A stretch of DNA of 56,718 nucleotides, taken from Glycomyces lechevalierae (GTDB lineage: Bacteria; Actinomycetota; Actinomycetes; Mycobacteriales; Micromonosporaceae). The stretch is from contig NZ_JAPZVQ010000004.1 in assembly GCF_027622945.1 (NCBI RefSeq), positions 281,091 through 337,808 on the forward strand, read 5' to 3'. The notes below the pieces were generated by a model. The model saw only the letters and a program-made list of their open reading frames with translations, searched no databases and was not told the DNA's origin. The translations under genes and the position numbers were made by a program. Positions 8,255 to 17,228 of this stretch are shown piece by piece. Every line of letters begins with the position of its first letter. Positions within the stretch are counted from its first letter, which is position 1.

Positions 8255-9853
8255 ATGACCGAACCGAAACCCGTCGTGGTCATTGCCGACCAGCTCGCGC
8301 CCGCCGCGGTCGAAGTGCTCTCCGGCGACTTCGACGTCCGGGAGATCGACGGTACGAACGTGGAGTCCCTCCACGCCGCGCTGGTCGAGGCCGATGCCGT
8401 GATCGTCCGCTCCGCCACCACCATCAACGCGGCCGCGCTCGAGCACGCGCCGAAGCTCAAGGTCATCGCCCGCGCCGGCGTCGGGCTCGACAACGTCGAC
8501 CTGCCCGCCGCCACCGAGCGCGGCGTCATGGTCGTCAACGCGCCGACCTCCAACATCGTCTCCGCCGCCGAGCAGGCCATCACGCTGCTGCTCGCCAGCG
8601 CCCGCCACATCGCCCGCGCCGACGCCTCGCTGCGCGCCGGGCGCTGGGACCGCAAGAAGTTCACGGGTGTCGAGATCCAGGGCAAGACCCTCGGCGTGAT
8701 CGGCTTCGGCAAGATCGGGCAGCTCGTCACCACCCGCATGCAGGCCTTCGACATGGAGGTCGTCGCGTACGACCCGTACGCCCAGCCCGCGCTCGCCGCG
8801 AAGCTCGGCGTCAAGCTGGTCGACCTCGACACGCTGCTCGCGGCCGCGGACTTCATCACGATCCACCTGCCGAAGACCCCCGAGACCGTCGGGATCCTCG
8901 GCGAGGACGCGTTCAACAAGGTCAAGCCGGGTGTGCGGATCATCAACGCCGCGCGCGGCGGCCTGATCGACGAGGAAGCGCTCGCGGCCGCCCTGCAGGA
9001 CGGCCGTGTGGCCGCCGCCGGCCTCGACGTGTTCGTCAAGGAGCCGTGCACCGACTCGCCGCTGTTCGCGCTCGACAACGTCGTCGCCGCGCCGCACCTG
9101 GGCGCCTCCACCCGCGAGGCGCAGGACAACGCCGGCCTCGCCGTCGCCAAGAGCGTCCGCCTCGCCCTCTCCGGCGAGTTCGTACCGGACGCCGCGAACG
9201 TGCAGGCCGGGGGTGTCGTCCACGAGGACGTCCGCCCGCTGCTGCCGCTCGCCGAGCGCCTGGGTCGCACGTTCAACGCGCTGACCGGCGCGCCCGTCCA
9301 GTCGCTCACGGTCGAGGTCCGCGGCGACGTCGTCGACCACGACGTGACGGTCCTCCAGCTCGCGGCCACCAAGGGCCTGTTCGTGGACGTGGCCGACTCG
9401 GTCACCTACGTGAACGCGCCGCTCGTGGCCGACCAGCGCGGCGTCGAGGTCGGCCTCTTCGCCACGAAGGAGTCCCCGGAGTACCAGACGCTGCTGACGC
9501 TGCGCGGTGCGCTGGTCGACGGCCGGAGCCTCACGGTCTCGGGCACGATCAGCCCCGGCCCGCACGGCGGCCTGCGCCTGACCGAGATCGACGGGTTCGA
9601 GCTCGACATCGACCTGGACGGCTCGCTGCTGTTCCTGCGCTACACCGACCGCCCCGGCGTCGTCGGCCTCATCGGCGGCGCGCTCGGCGACCTCGGCATC
9701 AACATCGCCGCGATGCAGGTGGCCCGCAAGGCCGCCGGCGGCGAGGCCGTGATGGCGATGGCGCTCGACGCGCCGGTGCCCTCGGAGCTGCTTGGCCGCA
9801 TCAAGGAGTCGGTCGGCGCGAGCGGCGTCAAGTCGGTGACCCTGCAGGACTGA
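8255..9853 (+). CDS. serA: D-3-phosphoglycerate dehydrogenase
   Basis: A 532-residue SerA, catalysing the first step of serine synthesis: oxidation of 3-phosphoglycerate to 3-phosphohydroxypyruvate with NAD. The domains run in the order of the long (type 1) enzyme: catalytic and nucleotide-binding parts (GVIGFGKIG near residue 148, NAARGGLIDEEAL near 231, APHLGASTREAQ with the catalytic His near 280), an intervening domain, and a C-terminal ACT domain from about residue 455 (RYTDRPGVVGLIGGALGDLG) where serine usually binds as feedback inhibitor. I start it at the ATG at 8255, which follows a GCGAGG ribosome-binding site and gives the usual N-terminus. Leucine genes follow. Confidence 0.96.
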   Translation: MTEPKPVVVIADQLAPAAVEVLSGDFDVREIDGTNVESLHAALVEADAVIVRSATTINAAALEHAPKLKVIARAGVGLDNVDLPAATERGVMVVNAPTSNIVSAAEQAITLLLASARHIARADASLRAGRWDRKKFTGVEIQGKTLGVIGFGKIGQLVTTRMQAFDMEVVAYDPYAQPALAAKLGVKLVDLDTLLAAADFITIHLPKTPETVGILGEDAFNKVKPGVRIINAARGGLIDEEALAAALQDGRVAAAGLDVFVKEPCTDSPLFALDNVVAAPHLGASTREAQDNAGLAVAKSVRLALSGEFVPDAANVQAGGVVHEDVRPLLPLAERLGRTFNALTGAPVQSLTVEVRGDVVDHDVTVLQLAATKGLFVDVADSVTYVNAPLVADQRGVEVGLFATKESPEYQTLLTLRGALVDGRSLTVSGTISPGPHGGLRLTEIDGFELDIDLDGSLLFLRYTDRPGVVGLIGGALGDLGINIAAMQVARKAAGGEAVMAMALDAPVPSELLGRIKESVGASGVKSVTLQD

Positions 9854-9919
9854 GCCGTGCCCGGTGTGCCGCTTCGGCGGTGTTCACCGGCCTGGTTCCA
9901 CCTGCTGAGAGTCGTTCGT

Positions 9920-10005
9920 CGGAATGCGGGACGGGTGCGTTAAGGTGAACGCACTCGCCCGCATTCCGCGTTCCCGCGAGAGGGAACGGGCCGGTCCCAG
10001 ACCGG
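9920..10005 (+). promoter_or_regulatory. Three successive hairpins in the leuB leader
   Basis: A nested hairpin spans 9920-9968 (outer arms CGGAATGCGGG and complement; inner arms GTGCGTT and AACGCAC, loop AAGGTG), followed by GTTCCC-N6-GGGAAC (9970-9987) and CCGGTC-N3-GACCGG (9991-10005). They lie in the 204-bp serA-leuB gap just before leuB. The loop holds TAAGGT, a possible -10. They may form a transcription-control leader or, for the first, an operator; neither is shown. Confidence 0.5.
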
Positions 10006-10057
10006 AAGCGGCGCACCAGTTCGCGTCAGCGACTGAGGACGAAACCAGAGAGGCAGC

Positions 10058-11095
10058 ATGAGCAGGATCGCGGTCATCCCGGGCGACGGGATCGGGCAAG
10101 AGGTCATCGCCGAGGCGCAGAAGGTGCTCGCCGTGGCCCTTCCCGGCTACGAGTCGACCGAGTACGACCTGGGCGCCCGCTTGTACAACCGCACCGGTGA
10201 GGTCCTTCCCGACACCGTGCTGTCCGAACTGGACGAGCACGACGCGATCCTCCTGGGCGCCATCGGCGACCCGTCGGTCCCGCCGGGCGTCCTCGAGCGC
10301 GGCCTGCTCCTGAAGCTCCGCTTCGAGTTCGACCAGTACGTGAACCTGCGCCCCAGCCGCCTCTACCCGGGCGCGCCCACGCCGCTCGCCGACGTCAAGC
10401 CCGGCGACATCGACTTCGTGGTCGTCCGCGAGGGCACCGAGGGCCTGTACACCGGCGCCGGCGGCAACCTCCACACCGGATCGGCCGCGGAGATCGCGAC
10501 CGAGGAGTCCCTGAACACGCGCTACGGCACCGAGCGGGTCATCCGCGACGCCTTCGAGCGCGCCAAGCGCCGCCGCGGCCACCTCACGCTGGTCCACAAG
10601 ACCAACGTGCTCGTGCACGCCGGCGGGCTCTGGAAGCGCACCTTCGACGAGGTCGCCGCCGAGTACCCGGACATCACCACCGAGTACCAGCACGTGGACG
10701 CCGCGGCGATGTTCCTCGTGAACCGTCCGCACACCTTCGACGTGATCGTCACGGACAACCTGTTCGGCGACATCCTCACCGACATCGCCGCCGCGGTGAC
10801 CGGCGGCATCGGCCTGGCCGCGACCGGCTCGATCAACCCGGACCACACGCACCCGTCGACGTTCGAGCCCGTGCACGGCTCGGCGCCCGACATCGCCGGC
10901 CAGGGCATCGCCGACCCCGTCGCCGCGATCTCCTCCACCGCGCTCCTGCTCGAGCACCTGGGCCGCAACGACGCCGCCGCCGCGGTGAACGTGGCGGTCG
11001 AGCGCGAACTCGCCGGACGCGACGCCGGCACCAAGATCCGCACCGGCGAGGTAGGCGACCGAGTAGCCGCCGACGTCGCCGGACAGCTCAGCTAA
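10058..11095 (+). CDS. leuB: 3-isopropylmalate dehydrogenase
   Basis: A 345-residue LeuB of the actinobacterial type, oxidising and decarboxylating 3-isopropylmalate in leucine synthesis. The isocitrate/isopropylmalate dehydrogenase signature [18 protein letters not shown] lies at about 233-250, the catalytic Lys in HKTNVL near 181, and the substrate loop near [15 protein letters not shown]. The ATG at 10058 follows AGAGAGGCAGC. Its leader is strongly structured. A good intrinsic terminator follows, so it is probably transcribed apart from ilvE although both act in branched-chain amino-acid synthesis. Confidence 0.95.
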   Translation: MSRIAVIPGDGIGQEVIAEAQKVLAVALPGYESTEYDLGARLYNRTGEVLPDTVLSELDEHDAILLGAIGDPSVPPGVLERGLLLKLRFEFDQYVNLRPSRLYPGAPTPLADVKPGDIDFVVVREGTEGLYTGAGGNLHTGSAAEIATEESLNTRYGTERVIRDAFERAKRRRGHLTLVHKTNVLVHAGGLWKRTFDEVAAEYPDITTEYQHVDAAAMFLVNRPHTFDVIVTDNLFGDILTDIAAAVTGGIGLAATGSINPDHTHPSTFEPVHGSAPDIAGQGIADPVAAISSTALLLEHLGRNDAAAAVNVAVERELAGRDAGTKIRTGEVGDRVAADVAGQLS

Positions 11096-11111
11096 CACCC
11101 AAGCAGCTACG

Positions 11112-11160
11112 ACGCCCGGCGGGCCCGCGCTCCGACAGGAGCGCCTCGCCGGGCGTTTTT
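11112..11160 (+). terminator. Intrinsic terminator after leuB
   Basis: Arms ACGCCCGGC and GCCGGGCGT enclose an inner GCTCC-GACA-GGAGC stem, and TTTTT follows at 11156-11160. Confidence 0.85.
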
Positions 11161-11212
11161 CCGTGTCGGAACCCGACCGGGCCACGCGCCGCCCGACCAC
11201 CTGAACGAGCGG

Positions 11213-11218
11213 TAAGTT
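11213..11218 (+). promoter_or_regulatory. Likely -10 element of ilvE
   Basis: TAAGTT matches TANNNT, about 55 bp before the ilvE ATG, downstream of the leuB terminator. Confidence 0.4.
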
Positions 11219-11272
11219 AGGCATCAGGACCAAGTACAGCCGCACACCCACTTTGTATTGAAGGACAGATCC

Positions 11273-12370
11273 ATGACCAGCGAAGGTCTTCCCGACCTGC
11301 GGCATGAGCCGCACCCGAACCCGACCCCGGCCGCGGAGCGCGACCGCCTCATCGCCAACCCGGTGTTCGGCACGGTCTTCACCGACCACATGTTCCAGAT
11401 GACCTGGACCGAGGGGCGCGGCTGGCACAGCGCCACCGTCAAGCCCTACGGGCCCCTGCAGCTCTCCCCGGCCGCCGCGGTCCTCCACTACGCCCAGGAG
11501 ATCTTCGAGGGCCTCAAGGCCTACCGGTACCCCGACGGCGGCATCGGCCTGTTCCGCGCCGAGGCCAACGCCCGCCGGCTCAACCTCTCCGCCGACCGCA
11601 TGGCCATGCCGCACCTGCCCGAGGAGTGGTTCCTCGCGTCGATCCGCGAGCTCCTCGCTGTGGACGGCGACTGGGTCCCGAGCCAGGAGGAGTCCAGCCT
11701 CTACCTGCGCCCGTACATGTTCGCCTCCGAGGCGTTCCTCGGCGTGCGCCCCGCCAAGGAGTTCACGTACCTGGTCATCGCCTCCCCGGCGGCCGCCTAC
11801 TTCAAGAACGGCCCCAAGCCGCTCAACCTGTGGGTCTCCGAGGAGTACAACCGGGCCGGGCCCGGCGGCACCGGCGCGGCCAAATGCGGCGGCAACTACG
11901 CCGCGAGCCTCCTCCCGCAGTCCGAGGCCATCGAGCACGGCTGCGACCAGGTGGTCTTCCTCGACGCCGTGGAGTACAAGTACGTCGACGAGCTCGGCGG
12001 CATGAACCTGTTCTTCGTCAACGAGAACGACCGGGTCGTGCACACCCCGAAGCTCGGCACGATCCTGCCCGGCATCACCCGCGACGCGATCCTCACCCTC
12101 GCCGCCGAGGCCGGCTGGGAGGTGCGCGAGACGAGATACTCGATCGACCGCTGGCGCGACGAGGCCGACTCCGGGGTCCTCTCCGAGGCCTTCGCGTGCG
12201 GCACCGCCGCCGTGATCACCCCGGTCGGCACCGTCAAGAGCCGCAACGGCGAGTTCAAGATCAACGGCGGCGAGGCCGGCAAGTTCACCATGCAGCTCCG
12301 CCAGGCCATCCTCGACCTCCAGCACGGCCGCGCCGAGGACACCCACGGCTGGACCACCAGGGTCGCCTAG
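11273..12370 (+). CDS. ilvE: Branched-chain amino-acid aminotransferase
   Basis: A 365-residue class IV, PLP-dependent aminotransferase that makes or breaks down leucine, isoleucine and valine with glutamate/2-oxoglutarate. The catalytic lysine is K204 in GAAKCGGNYAASLL; the EIFEGLKAYR substrate region, YVDELGGMNLFFV and GTAAVITPVG are further signatures of the longer (eukaryote-like, about 360 residue) BCAT group common in actinobacteria. The ATG at 11273 follows GAAGGACAG; an upstream TTG at 11258 would sit on that ribosome-binding site and is rejected. It stands alone behind its own promoter. Confidence 0.95.
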   Translation: MTSEGLPDLRHEPHPNPTPAAERDRLIANPVFGTVFTDHMFQMTWTEGRGWHSATVKPYGPLQLSPAAAVLHYAQEIFEGLKAYRYPDGGIGLFRAEANARRLNLSADRMAMPHLPEEWFLASIRELLAVDGDWVPSQEESSLYLRPYMFASEAFLGVRPAKEFTYLVIASPAAAYFKNGPKPLNLWVSEEYNRAGPGGTGAAKCGGNYAASLLPQSEAIEHGCDQVVFLDAVEYKYVDELGGMNLFFVNENDRVVHTPKLGTILPGITRDAILTLAAEAGWEVRETRYSIDRWRDEADSGVLSEAFACGTAAVITPVGTVKSRNGEFKINGGEAGKFTMQLRQAILDLQHGRAEDTHGWTTRVA

Positions 12371-12512
12371 CCCCGTCTCCTGAGAGGCCGGCCGCCTGAG
12401 CCCCCTTCCGCGACAGGGGTGTTCGCGCCCCGGTCACCGGAATTCGGGACCAATCCCGGTCCCCTTCCCGTACCTTGATATCCACGCGTGTCAAGGCTCG
12501 GGGAGGGGACCT

Positions 12513-13106
12513 TTGGGCGACGCCACCATCCACTTGAACCGTTTCGGCATCGAACGCGGCCGCCTCTGGCAGGCCGTCGTCGCCGCCCTCGCCATCGCAC
12601 TGCCGCTCGTGTTCTGGATCGGCATCGAACGCGCCCTCGGCGACTCCGTCGAAGCACAGGACCCCGGCGAGACCCTCTACCTCCAGTCCTACCCGATGAG
12701 CGGCGCCGCCCTCGAGTTCAAGCTCCCCGGCGAGGGCTGGACCTCCCCGGGCATCCACATGGCCGACCAGCGCCAGAACTTCCGCCACGGCGGCCTCACC
12801 GCCGCCGTCGAGGTCGACACCCGCGTCGAGAGCCTCGACAACCTGCTTCGCCGTCGCGCCCAGGCCGCGACCGCCGACAACAACTCGGTCTTCAACAACG
12901 TCGTGCCCTACCGCAACGAGACCGCGAAGCTCTCCGGCTACCGCGCCGACATCGTCGGCCTCGACACCGCCGGATCGATCACCGTGGTCGGCGAGGACGG
13001 CGGCGCCGCCGCGATCCTCATCCTCATCGCCCCCGGCGACGACCCGGGCAGCAAGACCGTGGACCCCGACCCGTTCATCGACACGTTCAAGCTGGAGGGC
13101 AAGTGA
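12513..13106 (+). CDS. Single-pass membrane protein of unknown function
   Basis: A 197-residue protein with a short basic N-terminus, one membrane helix (about residues 18-38, WQAVVAALAIALPLVFWIGI) and an outer domain of about 155 residues without cysteines. I do not recognise the family. The TTG start at 12513 follows a strong GGGGAGGGG ribosome-binding site, and TACCTT at 12471-12476 is a plausible -10. Its stop overlaps the start of the PrsW-like gene (GTGA), so the two are translationally coupled. A substrate, partner or regulator of that protease is a reasonable guess from context only. Confidence 0.75.
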   Translation: MGDATIHLNRFGIERGRLWQAVVAALAIALPLVFWIGIERALGDSVEAQDPGETLYLQSYPMSGAALEFKLPGEGWTSPGIHMADQRQNFRHGGLTAAVEVDTRVESLDNLLRRRAQAATADNNSVFNNVVPYRNETAKLSGYRADIVGLDTAGSITVVGEDGGAAAILILIAPGDDPGSKTVDPDPFIDTFKLEGK

Positions 13107-14275
13107 ACGTCAAGACCGAGCGCGTCGTCGTCGAGAGCCAGGGTGCGTTCGTCCGCATCCGGCGCCCCGCCTACTGGCTCTTCGTCGCCTGCCTCGTCTA
13201 CGGCCTGCTCGAACTCGGCCGCGTCCTCTCGCCGGACTACGGCGACATCGCGACCGCCCTGTGGGCCTCCATCGGCGTGAACGCCGTCGTCGCGTTCTTC
13301 TTCCTCGACATCCTCGCCCGCCTCGACCTCTTCGAACGCGAACCGCCGACCGTGCGGGCCGCCGCCATGTGCTGGGGCGGGCTCGCCGCCGTCCCCTTCG
13401 CCATGTTCGCCAACGACGCCGCGCTCGTCGTCCTCGCCGAGTTCGGCGACGCCCAATGGGCCCGCATCTGGGGACCGCCGATCGCCGGTCCGCTCAACGA
13501 GGAATGGCTCAAGGCGATGGGGGTGGTCATGCTCGTCCTCATCGTCCGCGAGCACTTCGACCGCTCCATCGACGGCCTCATCTACGGAGCGCTGGTCGGC
13601 CTCGGCTTCCAAGTGGTCGAGAACCTCACGTACGCCATCAAGTACGCGGTCATGAACCCCAACTCCGACCTCACCGGGGCGCTCACGGTCACGTTCACGC
13701 GCGTGCTCGTCGCCGGGCCCTGGTCGCACCCGCTCTACACCGGCGCGGCCGGCCTCGGCATCGCGTTCTTCGTGACCCAGACCCGGCGGCGCCTCAGCAC
13801 CCGCCTCGGGGTCGCGATCGGGCTGTACGCGCTGGCCCTGGGGATGCACGGGCTGTGGAACCTGCCGGTGCCCTCGAGTCTGCCGCCCGCGCTGGGGATC
13901 CCGCTCAGCTACGGGAAAGGCCTGATCATCCTCGCGCTGTTCTTCATCCTCTACCACTTCGCGGCCCGCGCCGAATGGCACTGGTTCGTGACCACCATGT
14001 CCGATCAGGACGAAGGGATCATCACCACCGACGACCTCACGGACATGCGCTCGCTGCGTAGCAGGCGCAAGGCCCGGCAGCACGCGCACAAGCAGTGGGG
14101 CAAGGAGGCCGCGCACCTGCTCGGGCAGCTGCACCGGGAGCTGGTGAACCTGGCGACCCTCGTCGCCCGCGACCAGCGGCGCGGCGAACCGGAGGAGGAC
14201 GGGCCCGACGTGGCCGCCGTCAAGCGCAACATCGCCGCCATCAGAGCCGAACTGGCCGAGGCGAAATCGACTTAG
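13103..14275 (+). CDS. PrsW-family intramembrane metalloprotease
   Basis: A 390-residue polytopic membrane protein with the PrsW/CPBP-like motifs: NEEWLKAMG (EExxK, about 131-138), a histidine in WSHPLYTGAAG (about 208) and HGLWN (about 249), together the likely zinc ligands of this protease class. About eight membrane helices occupy residues 18-280; the last 90 residues are cytoplasmic, charged and helical. In Bacillus PrsW cuts the anti-sigma factor RsiW; many actinobacteria have several PrsW-like proteins of unknown substrate. It begins at a GTG overlapping the stop of the preceding membrane protein and is convergent with the next gene, 15 bp away. Confidence 0.85.
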   Translation: MNVKTERVVVESQGAFVRIRRPAYWLFVACLVYGLLELGRVLSPDYGDIATALWASIGVNAVVAFFFLDILARLDLFEREPPTVRAAAMCWGGLAAVPFAMFANDAALVVLAEFGDAQWARIWGPPIAGPLNEEWLKAMGVVMLVLIVREHFDRSIDGLIYGALVGLGFQVVENLTYAIKYAVMNPNSDLTGALTVTFTRVLVAGPWSHPLYTGAAGLGIAFFVTQTRRRLSTRLGVAIGLYALALGMHGLWNLPVPSSLPPALGIPLSYGKGLIILALFFILYHFAARAEWHWFVTTMSDQDEGIITTDDLTDMRSLRSRRKARQHAHKQWGKEAAHLLGQLHRELVNLATLVARDQRRGEPEEDGPDVAAVKRNIAAIRAELAEAKST

Positions 14276-14290
14276 TACCGCAAGCACGGC

Positions 14291-14956
14291 TCAGCCGATG
14301 CGGGCCTTGCGAGGAATCGGCGCGGTGGAGCCGCGCGGGGCCTGCTCCGCGGAGGACCCCGTCGTCAGCTCGTCGGTCGGGCCGTCGCTCGTGGTCACCG
14401 AAGCGCTCGGCGTCGGCTCCTGCGACGTCGGGGCATCGGTGGTCGGCTCCTCGGTGGGGGTCTCGGTCGGCGCGTCCGTGGTCGGCTCTTCGGTCGGCTC
14501 CTCGGTGGGCTCCTGCGTGGGGGTCGGCGACTGCTCGCCGTCCTCCTCGACCGGGTCCGAGGTGTGCTCGCCGACCGGCACGAGCCCGGGCGGGTCGCCG
14601 ATGCTCTTGCCGCGCGCCTCGGGGGTCGCGGAAGCGGTCGCGGCCTCCGGCTCGGCGGCTTCGCCTGCGGCCGAAGGCGACTGCGAGGCCTCCTCTTCGG
14701 AGGACTCCGCGTCCTGCCCGGTCGTGTCCGCGCCCAGGCCGAACCAGCCCTCGGTGATGTCCGCGCCGTCCTCGCCCAGACCGGGGAGGCCCGGCACGGG
14801 CTCGCGCAGGAGCGCCCCGGTCGCGATCATGCCTCCCGCGACCGCCACCACCGCGATCGCGCCGGCCCGCCGGAAGCGCCGCGACTGGCGCAGATCGTAA
14901 CCGAGAGAACGGAACGCGCCCTTGGTCTCGCGCCCGATGGCGCCGAAGAGTCCCAT
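14291..14956 (-). CDS. Membrane protein with Thr/Pro/Glu-rich repeat tail
   Basis: A 221-residue protein: a basic N-terminal cytoplasmic part (GYDLRQSRRFRRAG), one membrane helix (about residues 31-50, GAIAVVAVAGGMIATGALL), then a low-complexity outer tail with EPTEEPTTDAPTETPTEE-type repeats between about 140 and 185. No known domain is seen. The ATG at 14956 follows GGTGGGA. Such Thr/Pro-rich tails are common in cell-wall-spanning regions and are often glycosylated in actinobacteria; function is unknown. Confidence 0.75.
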   Translation of the reverse strand: MGLFGAIGRETKGAFRSLGYDLRQSRRFRRAGAIAVVAVAGGMIATGALLREPVPGLPGLGEDGADITEGWFGLGADTTGQDAESSEEEASQSPSAAGEAAEPEAATASATPEARGKSIGDPPGLVPVGEHTSDPVEEDGEQSPTPTQEPTEEPTEEPTTDAPTETPTEEPTTDAPTSQEPTPSASVTTSDGPTDELTTGSSAEQAPRGSTAPIPRKARIG

Positions 14957-15103
14957 TGTGTCCCACCGTCCATTTCGTGTTCTTCACTCGAATCAACGAG
15001 TGAGGACACGAGTGGTAACCGTTGGGTCACCCGTGCGGGTGTCATTCAGTCCTTTCGGGTGAACGAAAGGCGCCCGTGTGCATAGGTTCAATGTGGATGA
15101 TGC

Positions 15104-16156
15104 TCAGAAGTCGCGCTTCACGGCCTTGACCAGCAGCCCCGCGAACACCTGCAGCGCCGCCGGGTCCACGTCCGCGCGCGAATCCTCAAGCGCCGCTTCG
15201 GCCTCCGCCGCCAGCACCCCGATCCGCTCCTCCGTGTCCGCCAGCGCGCCCGTGTCCATCAGGACCGCCCGCAGCCGCTGCACCCCGGTCTCGTCCAGGT
15301 CCGGGTCGCCCAGTCCCGCGTCCAGGGCCGCCCGCTGCGCCGCGTCCGCCGCCGCCGAGGCCCGCGCGATGAGGAACGTGTGCTTGCCCTCCCGCAGGTC
15401 GTCCCCGGCCGGCTTGCCCGTCTGCGCCGGGTCCCCGAACACCCCGAGCACGTCGTCGCGCAACTGGAACGCCTCGCCCAGCGGCAGCCCGATCGCCGAG
15501 TAGTGCTCCCGGATCCGGTCCGGGGCGCCCGCGAGCGACGCGCCGATGAGCATCGGCCGCTCGATCGTGTACTTCGCGGACTTGTACCGCGCCACTTTGG
15601 CCGCCGTCGCCTCCGAGACGTCACGGCGCACTTCCGAGAGCACGTCCAGGTACTGCCCGGCGCTCACCTCGGTCCGCATCAGGTCGAAATCCCGCCGCGC
15701 GGCCGCGACCGCCGCGAACGGCATCCCCGCCGAGCAGAACAGCTCGTCCGACCACGCCAGGCACAGATCCCCGAGGAGGATCGCCGCCGCCGCCCCGAAC
15801 CCGCCGGGCCGGCCCGACCAGCCCTCCTCGGCGTGCAGCGCCGCGAACCGCTTGTGGATCGAGGGCATCCCGCGGCGCGTATCCGAACCGTCGATGAGGT
15901 CGTCGTGCATGAGCGCCGAGGCCTGCAGCAGCTCCAGCGAGGCCACACATGCGACGAGCTCTGGAGAGTCCGCCAGCCCCGCGCCGCGCGCGCCCCAGTA
16001 CGCGAACGCCGGGCGCAGGCGCTTGCCGCCCCGCAGCACGAAATCGCGCACCGCGTCCGCGTACGCCGCCAGGCTGGGGTCGATCCCGCAGATCACGGCG
16101 GCCTGCCGGTCAAGGAACACGGTCAGGGCGGCGTCGATGCGGTCGTTGAGCTCCAC
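15104..16156 (-). CDS. Polyprenyl (farnesyl/geranylgeranyl) diphosphate synthase
   Basis: About 350 residues of an all-trans prenyltransferase that condenses isopentenyl diphosphate with an allylic diphosphate. The first Asp-rich motif is HDDLID (about 82-87) and the second is RDDVLGVFGD (about 231-240); GGKRLRPAF and KYTIERP are also conserved. Product length cannot be read with certainty. The start is uncertain: a GTG at 16156 lies seven bases after a TAGGGT -10 (leaderless), while an in-frame ATG at 16186 would add ten residues but overlaps the -35 region. It is divergent from metF. Confidence 0.9.
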   Translation of the reverse strand: MELNDRIDAALTVFLDRQAAVICGIDPSLAAYADAVRDFVLRGGKRLRPAFAYWGARGAGLADSPELVACVASLELLQASALMHDDLIDGSDTRRGMPSIHKRFAALHAEEGWSGRPGGFGAAAAILLGDLCLAWSDELFCSAGMPFAAVAAARRDFDLMRTEVSAGQYLDVLSEVRRDVSEATAAKVARYKSAKYTIERPMLIGASLAGAPDRIREHYSAIGLPLGEAFQLRDDVLGVFGDPAQTGKPAGDDLREGKHTFLIARASAAADAAQRAALDAGLGDPDLDETGVQRLRAVLMDTGALADTEERIGVLAAEAEAALEDSRADVDPAALQVFAGLLVKAVKRDF

Positions 16157-16162
16157 GGGTCG

Positions 16163-16245
16163 AACCCTAGGCTCCTGCCGTTCCATCCCAACTATTGGGT
16201 GGTCGCCAGTGCAGGTCAGAACACGTGTACCCGGGCCGTTACATT
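16163..16245. promoter_or_regulatory. Divergent promoters of prenyl synthase and metF
   Basis: Minus strand: TTGGGA, 16 bases, then TAGGGT ending seven bases before the GTG at 16156. Plus strand: TACATT (16240-16245) ending seven bases before the metF ATG at 16253. Both suggest leaderless mRNAs. Confidence 0.5.
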
Positions 16246-16252
16246 TGCAGGC

Positions 16253-17158
16253 ATGACTCTCGGAGTGCCCAGCGTGATGCCGCAGAAGACCGCCAAGATC
16301 GGTGATCTGCTGCGCTCGGGCATGCCCAAGTTCTCCTTCGAGATGTTCCCGCCCCGCGACGAGCAGGCCGACGGCGTCCTCTGGCGCACCATCCGCGCCC
16401 TCGAGGGCCTGGGCGCCGACTACGTCTCCGTCACCTACGGCGCGGGCGGCTCCACCAGGCAGAAGACCGTGGAGACCACCGAGCGGATCAACGCCGAGAC
16501 GACCCTGCTGACCATGGCCCACTGCACGGCCGTGAACCACTCCATCGCCGAGCTGCGCAACCTCATCGGCCACTTCGCCAACGTCGGCGTCCGCAACATC
16601 CTCGCCGTGCGCGGCGACCCGCCGGGCGACCCGCGCGCCGACTGGGTCCAGCACCCCGAAGGCGTCCTCCACGCCCGTGAACTCGTCGAACTCATCAAAG
16701 AGTCCGGCGATTTCAGCGTCGGCGTCGCCGCCTTCCCCGAAGGCCACCCGCGCGACGCCGACTGGGACGCCGGCGTGCGCTTCTTCGTCGAGAAGTGCCG
16801 CTCCGGCGCCGACTTCGCGATCACCCAGATCTTCTACGACGTCGAGGACTACCTGCGCCTGCGCGACGCCGTCGCCGCCTCCGGCTGCGACATCCCGATC
16901 GTGCCGGGCATCATGCCCGTCACCAACATCAAGCAGATCGAGCGGTTCGCCGTGCTCACCGGCATGACGTTCCCCGAAGCGCTCGCCGAACGCCTCCGGG
17001 CCGTCGAGGACGACCGCGACGCCATCCGCGACATCGGCGTCGAGGTCGCGACCGACATGGGCTCCCGGCTCCTCGCCGAAGGCGCCCCCGGGCTGCACTT
17101 CACCACCTTGAACCACTCCCGCTCCACCCGCCGCGTCTGGCAGAACCTCCGCCCGTAA
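16253..17158 (+). CDS. metF: Methylenetetrahydrofolate reductase
   Basis: A 301-residue MetF, an FAD enzyme reducing 5,10-methylene-THF to 5-methyl-THF for methionine synthesis. The TIM-barrel signatures are visible: KFSFEMFPPRDE (about 22-33, with the catalytic Glu), VTYGAGGSTR, NILAVRGDPP, FAITQIFYD and IVPGIMPV. The ATG at 16253 has no ribosome-binding site but a TACATT -10 just upstream, consistent with a leaderless mRNA; an internal ATG at 16276 is possible but would trim the N-terminus. The short prenyl synthase-metF divergent layout is a familiar actinobacterial arrangement. Confidence 0.95.
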   Translation: MTLGVPSVMPQKTAKIGDLLRSGMPKFSFEMFPPRDEQADGVLWRTIRALEGLGADYVSVTYGAGGSTRQKTVETTERINAETTLLTMAHCTAVNHSIAELRNLIGHFANVGVRNILAVRGDPPGDPRADWVQHPEGVLHARELVELIKESGDFSVGVAAFPEGHPRDADWDAGVRFFVEKCRSGADFAITQIFYDVEDYLRLRDAVAASGCDIPIVPGIMPVTNIKQIERFAVLTGMTFPEALAERLRAVEDDRDAIRDIGVEVATDMGSRLLAEGAPGLHFTTLNHSRSTRRVWQNLRP

Positions 17159-17192
17159 CGGCGAACGGACTGTCGGCTACCCGATTGAGGGA

Positions 17193-17220
17193 TTGCGGTC
17201 ACCGCTCGGACACGTAGAGT
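17193..17220 (+). promoter_or_regulatory. Promoter TTGCGG-N16-TAGAGT
   Basis: TTGCGG (17193-17198) and TAGAGT (17215-17220) with a 16-bp spacer; the ATG at 17229 follows eight bases later, so the mRNA may be leaderless. Confidence 0.6.
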
Positions 17221-17228
17221 CCTCTTCT

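Noticed and set aside
9945..10061. 38-codon ORF overlapping the leuB start as a leader peptide
   Set aside because: It has no ribosome-binding site, is Arg-rich rather than Leu/Val/Ile-rich, and its start lies in a hairpin loop.
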